Positions 9,524-20,038 of a stretch of 64,000 nt of DNA are shown one piece after another (within the stretch, counting starts at the first letter, position 1; every line of letters starts with the position of its first letter). Where the stretch lies: NCBI GenBank assembly GCA_001179505.1, contig CDMY01000324.1, positions 33,674 to 97,673 on the forward strand, written 5' to 3'. Origin of the DNA: Vitrella brassicaformis. Taxonomy: Eukaryota; Sar; Vitrellaceae. A program made the position numbers and the translations under genes. The notes under the pieces were generated by a model, which made no database searches, was not told the origin of the DNA, and was given only the letters and a program-made list of their open reading frames with translations.

Positions 9524-12132
9524 ATGATGGAGGACGCCCACTGGGAGAGCATGGCGACGGTGATGCCCTACTTGGACCGCGGCGAGTCCAAGACCTCCCT
9601 CACGACCGACGTCGACGAGGATGATGATGACGGTGCGGAGCAGGACTACCAGTGTCGGCAAGGCAAGCGCCCGAAGGTCCGCCGTGTGAAGGCGAAACAA
9701 CACGACTTTTTGACGAAGAAAACCTTCTCGGGCGGTCAGCCGCAAACGGCTACTGATGAGAGAGCGAGAGAGCCGACGCAGTCGCGCAGGGCGCCGCCGG
9801 GAAGCCCGAAGGGTGCCGGAGCTTCAAAGGACAAGGCCGCTGCGCCTTCTTCCAGCTCCGCACCCTCCCGGTCCGACGCAGCCCCTCCCTCCACCAAGGC
9901 CACCGACGGCTCTCGAGATGCCGGCGTGACGAGCAAGAAGAGCACAAGCACCGCCCCTTCGTCACAGCAGAGCAGCAGCAGCAGCAGCGGCACCAAACCC
10001 AAGTCGCCCAGCAACAAGAGTGGAGATCCCGTACAGCGTGCGTCATCCAAGGGGTCACTGTCGACGCAGCTGAGTCGGTCAGGGAGCAACCTCGGCTCAG
10101 AGCCGGGAGGCGGCCCTGCTGTCGACCTGAAAAAGAGAAGTGGTCTCGACGGCAAGTCGGCGTCATCCGCATCTTTGAAGACCCAGCAGCAGTCGCTGCC
10201 CATCGAGTCGAGATCCGGCGCGTCGGCCTCCCGTTCCCCTGACGGCATGATGAGCATTGGGTCGTCGATCAGCAAGGCGGCCAAGCCGGCACCGAGCACG
10301 CGACAGGCGCCGAGGCGCAGCAGGACACAGCCACCAAGCAACCCAAGCGCTGCATCGGCCACCTCGGCGCGTCGGGCTTCTTCCCGTGGGCCGGGTGCGT
10401 CGAGGGGTCGGTCGTCTGCTCGTGTCGGCGGCCGCCACGTGCGTGTGAGGCCTGGCGGTGTTGTGCCCCGAGGTCGTCTGCGGGTAGTGGTTGTGCAGAA
10501 GGGCGTGCACGTGCTGTGGGAGTCGGCGCTGAGAGGGCCTGGGCGGCGCATGATGGGCGAGGGGCTCACCAATGCCGGACTCTCTGCTGGTGAGTGAGCA
10601 AACCAACGGGACGGACGGACGCATGGCATGGCTTCATCAAAGGGACTCACACACCGGTCTGCTTGTCTTGTTGTGTCCCTTCCCCTCGCCCATGTCGTGT
10701 GCGGTGCGTGTCTGTCAGTGTACAACTTGGTGGTGCAGGGGAGCCGTGAGCTGCTGTGCTTGCACGACCCCGTGTTGGCCAACTTCAACCAGCTGCCCTT
10801 CTCCCAGACCCCCACCCCACGTGCCAGGCTCAAGGGCATTGCGCGGGCCCTCTGCCACTCCACTGTCCGTGACGGCGGCTGGGGGGCCGCCATCGCAGGC
10901 GTGCACTGGGCCGTCGAGAGGGGCGCATCTCTGCCAGACTTCTCTTTGGCCACCATGCGGCGCGTGATGGGGCACCTCAAGAAGCTCAAGGGCTATGTGC
11001 CTTTTGAGGTCAGTCTGAAATAAATGAGGGCCGAATGGGATCCATTCACTGAGGTTTTCTTCATTTCTTGTGTGTCAGGCTGCTGTTGAGACGGTTGAGG
11101 GGGTGCCTGCCATGGTGCGCTGGATCTCGCGTGTCGGCTTGGCCACCTTCTGGCACGCCCTCAACATCCTCTTCGGCGGTCTGCAGCTGGCCAAGGCGCT
11201 CAAGAAATGGCGAGAGGGAGGCGAGAGCGCCACACGAGAGGGACTGAAGGAGGTACCCACGCCCAGACACACAACAGCAGCGGGCAATTGTCTGTCAAAT
11301 CCTTCCCTTGCTGCACCAGGTGCTTGACGCATTCGTGTCGACGGCGGCAGGGTCGTTCTTCATCATGTTGGGCGCGCCGGGAGCCGGCATCGGTGTGTGT
11401 TGGGGCCTCGCTGAAGGCATATTGGGCGTCCAGAGTGCCTTCACCACGCACATCGCAGCGTCGCTCGCCCCACTCTCCTCCGCCTCCCCTGCTGCGCCCG
11501 TGGTGAAGCCGCCCACCAGAGCCCTGCTCATGTCGACGATTGACCAGCACAGCATGAGCACGGTGGCCGGCTCCAGTCCCCGCAGCAGCAGCAGGAGCAT
11601 CGACGACTCGCCCGCCAGCCGATTCAGAGAGAGGACCGTTCGCGAGAGGGGCGAGGAGTGGCAGCGGGTGGACCTCATGCTCAGCAGAGGGGCTTCATCC
11701 GACGACCTGCCGGCCGCATGGCCGGATGGGCCGTTGTCGGTAGGCTTGCCGCCCAGGAGCCACCATTCCCTGCCGCACCTGCTGCCCTCACACCACTCGG
11801 ACCACTCCATGGCCCCCGACCCCTGCATGTGCCGCCACTGGTCGACAAGAGCATTTGCGCGGCTGCAGCGGGGCCTGGGGGGCGAGGGGGCCCTCCATGA
11901 CATGAGCCAGTCGTATGGCTTCACGGGTGGGGAGGGATTGCGTCAGACGGTTCAGCGTGCGGTGCTGCGGCGGTGTGAGCGGTGCGAGCGGGAGAGTGCC
12001 ATGGACCGCATCGCTGTGCCCTTGCCGCCACTGCTGATGCGGCGGAGCAGCTCGGCGCCCACCGAGAGTGAGAGGGAGGAGGAGGCGGCCGAGAGGGGCT
12101 ATGTGGTGTCCATGCATGTGATGGCTATGTGA
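9524..12132 (+). CDS. Unrecognised 780-aa protein with disordered N-terminus and hydrophobic centre (4 exons)
   Basis: Exons: 9524-10589, 10719-11008, 11079-11252, 11320-12132; total 780 residues in frame. The first ~350 residues are Ser/Ala/Pro/Lys-rich and probably disordered, apart from an opening segment with an acidic run (DVDEDDDDGAEQDY). The middle (about 356-560) is helical. It carries amphipathic and hydrophobic stretches around MVRWISRVGLATFWHALNIL and a Gly-rich hydrophobic segment (AGSFFIMLGAPGAGIGV) that could contact membrane. The C-terminal ~200 residues are again low-complexity with basic and Ser-rich patches. No known domain was recognised. The N-terminal frame is overlapped by long antisense open frames, which have no splice logic. 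Confidence 0.65.
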
Positions 12133-13475
12133 TGGCTATGTGATGCGATGAGATGAGACGAGACCATCCAGTCAGTTTTGCGTTGCCGATCCCTCCTTGT
12201 GACGCCACTCCTTGGACGATTTTTGGATCGTTCGTGCTTTCCTTGTACACATGATGTGGTGGGTGGTGGCTTCGCGATGTCTGAGTGGTGCTTGCTGGAC
12301 TAGTCGATGGGATTTTTCTTTTGTCGACTAGCGAGACAGATGTGTGTGTGTGTGTGCGTGTGTGTGTGCGTGCGTGTAGACGGACACCCAAGTGAAGCCA
12401 ACTGTATAACTGCCTCCACACACTCACTCTAGTCCACTCCGTCGCTCTCTCCCTTGTTCTGCTTGCTTGTGTGCTTGGTAGTGAGTCCGGCCGCCGAATG
12501 AATGGCCTTCTATGTGAGCCAGCCGGCATGCTGCAAGCGACTTTTTGACCTGACTGAATGACTTGTGTGACGGCCGGCAGCAGCTAGGGCTACTTGACGG
12601 ATAGACCATGAGCCGTACACACACATCTGTATGAGAACTGGGCTAACGAATGCACTGACATGACTTGACTTCACTGGTGTGGCTTTGTCAGCACCCCGTC
12701 CACCCCTCACACACACTCCACTTTGCCCTCCTGCCTGCCTGCCTGCCTGCCTGGCTGTCTGTCGGCTGTCTCCCTGTGTGACGGCCCGGCTGTGTGAGTG
12801 TAGTTGCTTAGGCTTGAGCAGTTCTGCTCGCTTGGATAAGCCATTCGCGCGCCGAGGCCTCCAGGGAAGACACAGCACGGACAGCCAGCCGCTTTCTCTG
12901 TTGATATGTGCACTTTGTGCAGTTGCGCCGTGTGGATAGACTGAGACACAAACGACATCATCTCGCTGCTCACTTCACTTGCCTGGCTGCTTTTCACTGG
13001 GCTCCTTGGCTTCCTTTTGGCTGGTGTTGCGCGCTCTCATCAGCTGAGGGCAACCGATTTTCCTAACCATGTGTCACACAGTTGAGAATGAATGAGACAG
13101 ATTTGGTGCCGACAGGCGGCCAAAGATGCGTTTCAATGAATGGGCCAGCGTCTGTGTGTGGTCATGATTTCGGCCGAGCAAGCAGAGTCTATCGTCAATT
13201 GGAGGAAAAGCGCCACAGCGAGCACCTCACACACACACACACACAGAGACAGACAGACATACATCGGCAGCTTCTACTCACTAGGCAGACACAGATGAGG
13301 AACCCGAAGAAAATTCCCCTGACCCCCAAAGATGCCACTTCTACTCAGCTAGGCACAGACACTTTGGTTGATATATATATAGTACGACGCATAAATGTGT
13401 ATACCCTCTCCCTCCCTCCCGCATTCGCCAGTCTGTCTCTCTGCCTGCCTACTTGTCTGTCTGTCTGTCTGTCTG
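12133..13475. other. Convergent intergenic region with microsatellites
   Basis: These 1.3 kb lie between two convergent gene ends. They contain a (TG)n run at about 12340-12378, (CCTG)n near 12727-12755, a CA run near 13228-13242 and (TGTC)n near 13455-13478. I see no coding segment with splice support. Confidence 0.45.
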
Positions 13476-15594
13476 TCAAGGCCCGCGGTATGCGAGCCGC
13501 GCATTGCATCTGGGGTGCAGCTCCTTGCCCCACACGAACTGCTGCTCTGCCACCCGCCTGGCCTCACTCGCCAGCGCCCTCAAATACGACACAGCCAGAG
13601 GAAAGCCGCTGCCCCGCGGCACAGGGAACCCCTCCAATGGGTCTTTCTCTTCCTCACCCTCCCCCTCCCTCCCAGGGTTCCTCTCGCCCTCTCCGTCCTC
13701 ATCCTCTTTAAAGGTGCCATCCTCCGTGCTGTAGAGGGTGAATGTGGCCTCGACGGTGGTCTCCTTGGTGTGGCAGTGTGTCGTCTCCGTCATGGTGGTC
13801 TCGAGTGCCAGCAGCGGGAGGGCCTGTGGGTGCTCGAGCACTGTTGACACTAGCAGGGCGCTCCGGCCACGGCTCATGATGGTGGTCATGGTGATGGTCG
13901 ATGTGACGCCCGTCCCCTGCCGCCGGGAGGGAATGGAGGGGCCACCACTGCGGAAGGGCTTGAAGGACGACCATCTTGCCCACCCTATCAGATTGCGAAG
14001 CTTGCACAGCACCTGCTTGCTCCTGCCGCTCGCCTGTAACACAGCCAGCACCAGACACGCAGACACGGCATGAGGATACAACGTCCCACCAAGCCCCACC
14101 CCCGCGCCCTCGGGAAGTGACCGTGATCTGACTCAGCCGTCGGTGTGAATACTGGCCCGTGACGGTGAGGACGAACTTGCCCACCCTCTTGTCGTGTGCG
14201 TGCTGCAGCAACGGCGTGATGGCGCGGTGCATGACGTATTGCGTGAGGGAGCCGTGACGCTCGACGATGGCTGGCAGGGGGGTCTGCAGCGGTAGGGACA
14301 CATCGGTGGGGAGGACGTCAATGGCTTGGTCACGGAGCATGTAGAGGGGTGGGTTCTTGGGGTCCTCGCTGTCCACCGCTGACACGTCATCTGCAAGACA
14401 CACAGACAGATCCATGCATAGATAGCCTAAAGGTGGCGTGCGGTGGGGTGGGGTGCCGTTCGCTCACGTACCGAATGCCAAGTTGCCGACCGACATGGTC
14501 TCGAGCAGATCCAGGAGTCGATCGAGAGCGCCAGCATCACCACCACCATCGCCCGAGCCGCCATCGCTGTCGCCTTCGTCCTGATCCTCCTGATCCGGGT
14601 CCTGTGGAGCCTCCTCACTGCTGCCATCCTCTCCCTCGCCCTCACCGTCACCGGCGCCGCTGCCGTCGTCTCCGGCACTCTCGCCACCAGCACCCTCCTC
14701 ATCGACAGGGGCACCCTCATTCTCATCTTGACCGTCGCTGTCGTCCTCCTCGTCCTCTTCGCCGTCCTCCTCGCCGTCATCGTCGTCCTCATCATCGTCC
14801 TCGTCATCCCATTCGTCGCTGAAGACGCTGTCTGGTGGGTCGCTGTCGCCAGAGCCGATCTGGGCGATGGCACACCGCCCAGAGCTCTCCAGAGCGGTCA
14901 GCCGCAGCGTGGATGAGGCCATGACGGCAGTCGCCTTCCCCTGGTAGACGCTGGGGTCCCTGCCAATCTGCAGCTCAAAGCGACCGGCGACAGGGGGAGG
15001 GGGCGAGGCGGATGGTGTCGCGGGGCGGGTGGTGTCGGCACTCGATGAGCTGGCGGTGTCGGTGCTTGTGGCCGTCTTGCTCGCGATGTATTCGCGGATG
15101 TGACGGCCGAGTGACGCCCCGAAGATCGCGTACTGAGCGAACACCCGCGGCATGTCGTACTGCAGGTCCATGAGTGGCGGGATGGTCGCCATGTCATCGT
15201 CGCTCAGCTGCAGGTCGGAGGCCGGCAGGCCAAAATGGTGCAGCACCGCCAGGATGTCCGCCCAATCCCTCCACCTCACATCGTTGACTCCGATGCGCTC
15301 CTCTTCCCACGTGTCACGGTGGGCCACCAGTGCCATCATCTTCGCTGCGTTGCCGGCGGTTGTCCCTCCGAAGCGCACCACGGTGAGCATCTCGGAGCCG
15401 TCTTGCAGCGCCTCCTGGGTCTGCTCGGCGAGCCGCGCTCTGAGGAACGCCGAGTTGATGGTGTGACTGAAGATACGCGACGCCAGCCGAAGATCTTGCC
15501 AGTCCTGCGAGCAGATCAGCAAGATCAGCCACGACAAATGCAGCAGAGAAGAGATGGCGTCTGTTCGCTCGTGTGTACCCAGCGTTGCAGCCAT
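13476..15594 (-). CDS. Unrecognised protein with F-box-like start and long acidic tract (3 exons, 649 aa)
   Basis: Exons: 15594-14472, 14390-14122, 14033-13476; in frame over 649 residues. The start at 15594 (MAATLGTHERTDAIS) is the first ATG in the open frame. Residues about 10-55 (SSLLHLSWLILLI, then DWQDLRLASRIFSH) resemble the second half of an F-box, but weakly. A globular, mostly helical region follows to about 260. Then comes an extreme acidic stretch of roughly 110 residues of Asp/Glu/Gly/Ser (about 265-370), and a C-terminal part with strand-rich segments (VGKFVLTVTGQYSHR, then VEATFTLYSTEDGTFKEDED). I do not recognise a family. Acidic tracts of this kind occur in histone- or ribosome-binding proteins, but there is no further evidence for that here. 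Confidence 0.6.
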
Positions 15595-15853
15595 CTTGAG
15601 GTTTTCTGGACGCAGTTGGCATCGAGTGAGGCAAGATCCACAGCCGCGGGAACGTCGCTCATCACCCGGGGAGCGGCTCAAACGCCTCCTCTTTTGACGT
15701 TTGGCGTCCCCCGCGGTCAGCGGCGCTCGCGAACGCTGCGGAGATCAGCGGCAGTGCGAGCTGGAGGGGGCAGTATGATGGGGGCTGAGACTGAGTCTCG
15801 CTGTAGTGACGTTCACGTTGTCAGCGCCTCTAGCTGTCTCGCGTCCGGTCAAC

Positions 15854-16075
15854 ATGCTGACTGCTCGTCTTTCCCGACGCTTCTCGCGGCTGGAAGCACT
15901 CGACAAGGGTAAGAGCCCAGCACCGGCAATGAGGTCCCACGACAGCTGCAATGAGTGTGTGCTCCCTGTTGCAGTGCCATTCTTCGCCACTGAACTCATG
16001 AGGGCGAGGCTGCCGAAGAAGCGGTCGGCTCGCCCACCCGGCTCGGCACCGCCACCAGCTCTCAGACAGCCTTGA
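15854..16075 (+). CDS. Small gene A with the LSRRFSRLEALDK motif (2 exons, 51 aa)
   Basis: Exon 1 is 15854-15908 and exon 2 is 15975-16075; the phase-1 junction is consistent and the frame closes at 16073-16075. The first exon encodes MLTARLSRRFSRLEALDK and is nearly the same as the first exon of gene B at 17645-17591 on the other strand. Both first exons are exactly 55 coding bases long, and similarity continues into the 5' flank. The remainder (PFFATELMRARLPKKRSARP) is basic. It is short and could be a fragment, or the first part of a longer gene reaching the conserved segment at 16120-16270, which is open in the same frame after the stop. Function unknown. Confidence 0.4.
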   Translation: MLTARLSRRFSRLEALDKGKSPAPAMRSHDSCNECVLPVAVPFFATELMRARLPKKRSARPPGSAPPPALRQP

Positions 16076-17130
16076 TGCCAGAGGAGGACGGTGACGACAC
16101 CGCCAAGAAAGACGGCCCAGAAGGAGAGATTCCAGGCCTCCCTTCCAACGGGATGGGCAACACCACCCGGCTCCCCACTCCTCGGCCGCAGCAAGCCCAT
16201 CGCCAGCCCTGTCATGCTCCAGCTCTCCCCGAAACCCCCATTGCAGCCAAAGGAGCCTCAGGTGCCAAGAGCCGCCCCCGCGACTATGTCGCTGTCGACG
16301 CTCCTCTCTCCTGGCGAGGCGCCATTCTCTTTGGACAACGACAGTCAAGACGAATGGTGGCAATCGCTGCCCCATGCCAACCAGCCAGAGAAGGCCTGCT
16401 TGGCGGCAACAACAGCTGGCCCCTCCGGCAACAAGCAGAGGTCCGTCTGCGATACCTGGTGCTCACCAACAGGTCCCTTTTGCAATGCTGCATATATATA
16501 CATCGTCCGTCTCTGCAGGCCCACTTTCTACAAGACCGAATGCTCTGACGAGAATGACAGCCGTGGAGGAAAACACAAGAATTGGTACACAAGGACACAC
16601 ACACACGTGTCTCCGGATGCTGTTCTCATATTTTGGCCGCGTGTGCCTCAAACCCTTTTGCTGCAGCTGCAGTGGTCCGTCGAATTGTGATACCACCGAA
16701 AGGCGGCCGCACACGACTTTTTCCGCCCTGCTCGTCAACAAAGTGGCTGGGTGGTGGGCGCGTGTGAAACAGCCGTCCATAAATTGTGTGGACAAGTTCA
16801 CCGAGGCCGACGCAGGAGTGGAGGATGGCTGGACCGAGCTGATGGTTGCCTAGATGTGATGTGACGCAGCTGGACGAAGAAGAGGAAGAAACGGATGCGA
16901 CACGGAGACGGATGTGAGGATGCTGATGAAAGAAAGGATGATGGAGACAAGAACTGCTGCCGCCTCGACTGAGTCGACGGGGCAAGCAAGAGGGAAAGGG
17001 CAGCGCTTTGGCTTGAAGCACCGTTTTGGCGCTTGTGTCCCATGGTCTATGTTTATATGTGAGCTGCCTACCTGTGTATAATGTGTATGAGGCCAGACGA
17101 AATCCGTGTCTCCATTGTTATGGCATCCAA
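16076..17130. other. Region with conserved TPPxSPxLGRSKP coding segment, gene structure unresolved
   Basis: A + strand open frame at 16091-16690 encodes, around 16145-16200, the peptide TPPGSPLLGRSKPIASP. The same pattern (TPPDSPRLGRSKPTANP) lies on the minus strand near 17880-17830, in the last exon region of the coiled-coil gene. Differences fall mostly at third codon positions, which argues that this frame is or was translated. I could not build a full gene. Candidate acceptors lie at about 16518 and 16670. The rest of the interval looks non-coding, with an ATATAT run near 16490-16500. Confidence 0.4.
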
Positions 17131-17645
17131 TCAAGATTCAAATATGTCACCAACGCACATACATATATCGAGCTGGATATATATCCTCAAGCAAATATAA
17201 ACTGCAGGCAGCGATCGGTGTCTTGGTTTCACTGCCCACGCTCTTCCCTCCTCTCTTGATCCTCCGCGGTCTTGATCGAGGGCGAAGTTCGGGTAAGCCC
17301 CGTCTTGCAGAAGTTCATCGGAGGTGGGGAGCGCACTGATCGCTCTGAGTGCTCCCAGAGACAGCTGATTGGGGGCCAATCTGGAGGTAGGGCTCGTCCT
17401 CTTTACAGTGACTGCGACTAGGGGACCGACATCAGCGGCAAGTCGCAAGCTCTCCCCTCGCCCGAACATTTCTGACCGACACACACATGAATGAATAAAC
17501 AGCATGGGTGGGCGGGCGGTGAGTGTGTGTGGGTCAGTGCCTGGCTGATACTTTGACGGACGGCTTGGACAGCAACTGACTGGGCTCTACCTTTGTCGAG
17601 TGCTTCAAGCCGCGAAAAGCGCCGAGAAAGGCGAGCACCCAACAT
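17131..17645 (-). CDS. Small gene B, paralogue of gene A N-terminus (2 exons, 131 aa)
   Basis: Exon 1 is 17645-17591 (MLGARLSRRFSRLEALDK) and exon 2 is 17471-17131; phases agree and give 131 residues. The first exon and about 40 bases of upstream flank (CAGCGCCTCT, then a TCCGGTCAA/TTCGGTCAA stretch just before the ATG) match gene A on the opposite strand. The second exon is unrelated to that of gene A. It has a plausible globular part (SPTSRLAPNQLSLGALRAIS, DELLQDGAYPNFALD) and ends in an odd, possibly non-coding tail rich in Ile, Tyr and Cys, so the true stop may lie in an unseen exon. Function unknown. Confidence 0.4.
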
Positions 17646-17750
17646 CTTGACCGAATGCGACACAGGCAGAGGCGCTGACGACGTCCCAGTCAACCAAACG
17701 CGAGACTCCAATTGCGAGACAGTCTCAGCCCTCATCAGATTCTTGCCCCC

Positions 17751-19474
17751 TCAGCTCGCGCCGGCGGTCTTGCGATCGTACACCCTTCTGCGGCTTAGGA
17801 TGCAGCAGCAGTGGCGGCGCGGCAGGGTTGGCGGTCGGCTTCGACCGGCCCAGGCGAGGCGAGTCGGGAGGCGTGGTCCAGGCCGGAAGCAAGAGGAACT
17901 CAGCGGGGACACTGCTGACGGACGGCTCTCCTGAAGGAACGAACACACAGGCCATCCACACATACCATAGCCAGCCAGTGTGTGCATTTCTCCTTCCTGG
18001 CGTGGAGTACCTCTTGCTCGTGCAACAATCGGATCTGCTCATTGAGTCTGGCGATCTCGGCCTGAGCTTCCTCCAGACCCTGAACGACAGGCAACAGACG
18101 CAACACAGACATGGAGACATACCCAGACAGACACATAGATGGCCGCGTTGTGCTGCGGTGCGTGTGGCGTGTGGCGTGAGGGAGCTTACCCGTTCCTGCT
18201 GCTTGCTCTCTTCGTACAATGTCGTGCACCTGGTAGTTGAGCTCCTCGAGGTGTTGCTGAAGGGCAAACAAGTCTCGGTTGGCCTCGCGCGCCTCTCCCT
18301 CAGCCTCGCTGGCTTGGCGGCGGTAGTTGTCCTTGTCCCTCTCCAGGCCAGCTATCTTGGCATTTATCAAACTTCTCATGCGCTCATATCCCTCGGTATA
18401 GAAGTACTGCACACAGAGACCGAGACAAATGCGGTGAGTGAGTGAACGGATAAATGAGCTGCTCGCCTTGCCCTGCCCTGCCATCCTCACTGACCCGCTC
18501 ACGAGAGATGCGCTCGTACCCCTCTGGCATGGGCGGCGGCATATCAGGCACGGGCGGCAAGAGGCCGCTCGAGAAGAGGAGGCCGCGAACGTACACCTCA
18601 CCGATACCCTTGCCGCCCGCGCCGGCACCTGCAGCCGCAGCAGCAGGCAGCGCAGCATTAAGCGGTCGTCGCACACACGCCGACTGGAACTCGCCCCACT
18701 CAATCTCGTCCTCGTCCGCAGTCGGCGAGGGTGGCTGGCTGCCTGGCTCACCATCGACATCCTGCAGGCAACGAACCCACACAAACACACACGCACAGCC
18801 CATCCTACCATGATTGAGTGACGAACGTGTGTGTGCGTGTGGTATGGGGTGACTTACCGCAGGCGTATCGCTGTCGTTGCTATCGCTCTCGTCGTCCCTG
18901 GGCCGCTGCTGGATGGCGGCCACGAGCAGGTCTTGCAGCTCCTCGTTGTTCTTGGAGAGGCGAAGTTTTCCTGCAACAGCTCTGCGCGGCTCTCCAGAAG
19001 CTCCTCGTTGCGGGCGATGGTACTGTTCAGCAGCTGCAGACAAAATGAGAAGATCGATCACCAGACGAAGTGAGCGGCCCGCCCCTCGTGTGTGTGCTGT
19101 TTGTTTGCCTTACCTCTCGCAGAGTGGTCTGCCTCTAATCGGCCGCCTCCAAGCCGTCTTGAGAGGCACGAAGTCGCTGGTGCAGTGCCCTCGCGGCGGT
19201 CACCTCCTCCTTGAGGCAGCTCTCCAGGCTGTCGACCTGGAGCTGCTGGCCCTGGGCGGCGGCCTCTCTCTCGGCGACTTGGCGGCGCAGGGTGGTGATG
19301 TGCTCGGTCTTGATGGCCACGATGGCCCGCTGGTCCGCTAGGGCCTCTCCACCCCTCGCTGTACCACCGGGGGCGGCTGGTTTCCACCGTGACGTCATCG
19401 AGTTCCTCAAATGCGCTGCGCAGTGTGCTGCTGCCGCCGGTCACTGGGGTGAGCCGACCCCGAAAGGTGCGCAT
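17751..19474 (-). CDS. Coiled-coil protein, reading frame partly uncertain (6 exons, 388 aa as modelled)
   Basis: An in-frame model is 19474-19114, 18970-18858, 18761-18495, 18406-18230, 18079-18011, 17930-17751. The central exons are convincing: GKLRLSKNNEELQDLLVAAI, an acidic DESDSNDSD patch, a Pro-rich part, then a long coiled coil (RDKDNYRRQASEAEGEAREA, then QHLEELNYQGLEEAQAEIAR). The first and last exons are doubtful. A different frame of the first exon (from ATG 19398) reads as a natural coiled coil but meets TAG at 19135-19137 and then needs a one-base shift. The last exon carries a conserved LGRSKP motif in another frame, which would end at 17725. Hidden introns, sequence errors or decay could each explain this. 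A structural or centrosomal role is possible but unproven. Confidence 0.5.
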
Positions 19475-20038
19475 GGCCCTTCGGCGAGCTGCTCCCCTGA
19501 TGAAGTCGAGCAGGGCGGCGTCTGCAGGCCAGAGCCACAAGCGCTCCACGCGATGGCGATCTTCTCCGGATGGCGTTTTGCGAGGAGCGATTGTGAACTT
19601 TGAGCCAAAGCTAAAGGAGCTTGTCTCAACGGCGCGATTTTCTCGACGATCTGTTGATGATTAGCACATCTTTCGCACCGTGCCAAATCCATCGTGTAGC
19701 GTTCCGTTCAGATGACAGGATGGCGTAACAGCTGGCCACAGCCATACACAGCCACGTAAGAAGGAAAGGAATGCATCGCCCAGCTAGTCGTCCCGGTGTG
19801 TCAGGTTGTATGTCAGTGATGGGGGCGAGGCGTTGCCTTCTCACGCCAAATGCATCACCATCGCGGGAGGTCCTGCGATGCGCACACAAGTGAGAAGACA
19901 GCCAAGGCAGTGATGTGATCCCCTTTCGCCATCATCCCGCTTCTCTTGCCTGCCTGGTGTGTGTGTGTGTGTGTATCTGTGCCACAGCCTCGATTTCACT
20001 TGATGGTTTCCTCCCACCCTGTCCGCTGAGATCTCGCG
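19475..20038. promoter_or_regulatory. Divergent intergenic region before ankyrin-like copy 1
   Basis: This holds the upstream sequences of the coiled-coil gene (-) and ankyrin-like copy 1 (+). From about 19896 onward it is similar to the upstream flank of copy 2 at 45788. A (TG)n run lies at about 19958-19976. Confidence 0.4.
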
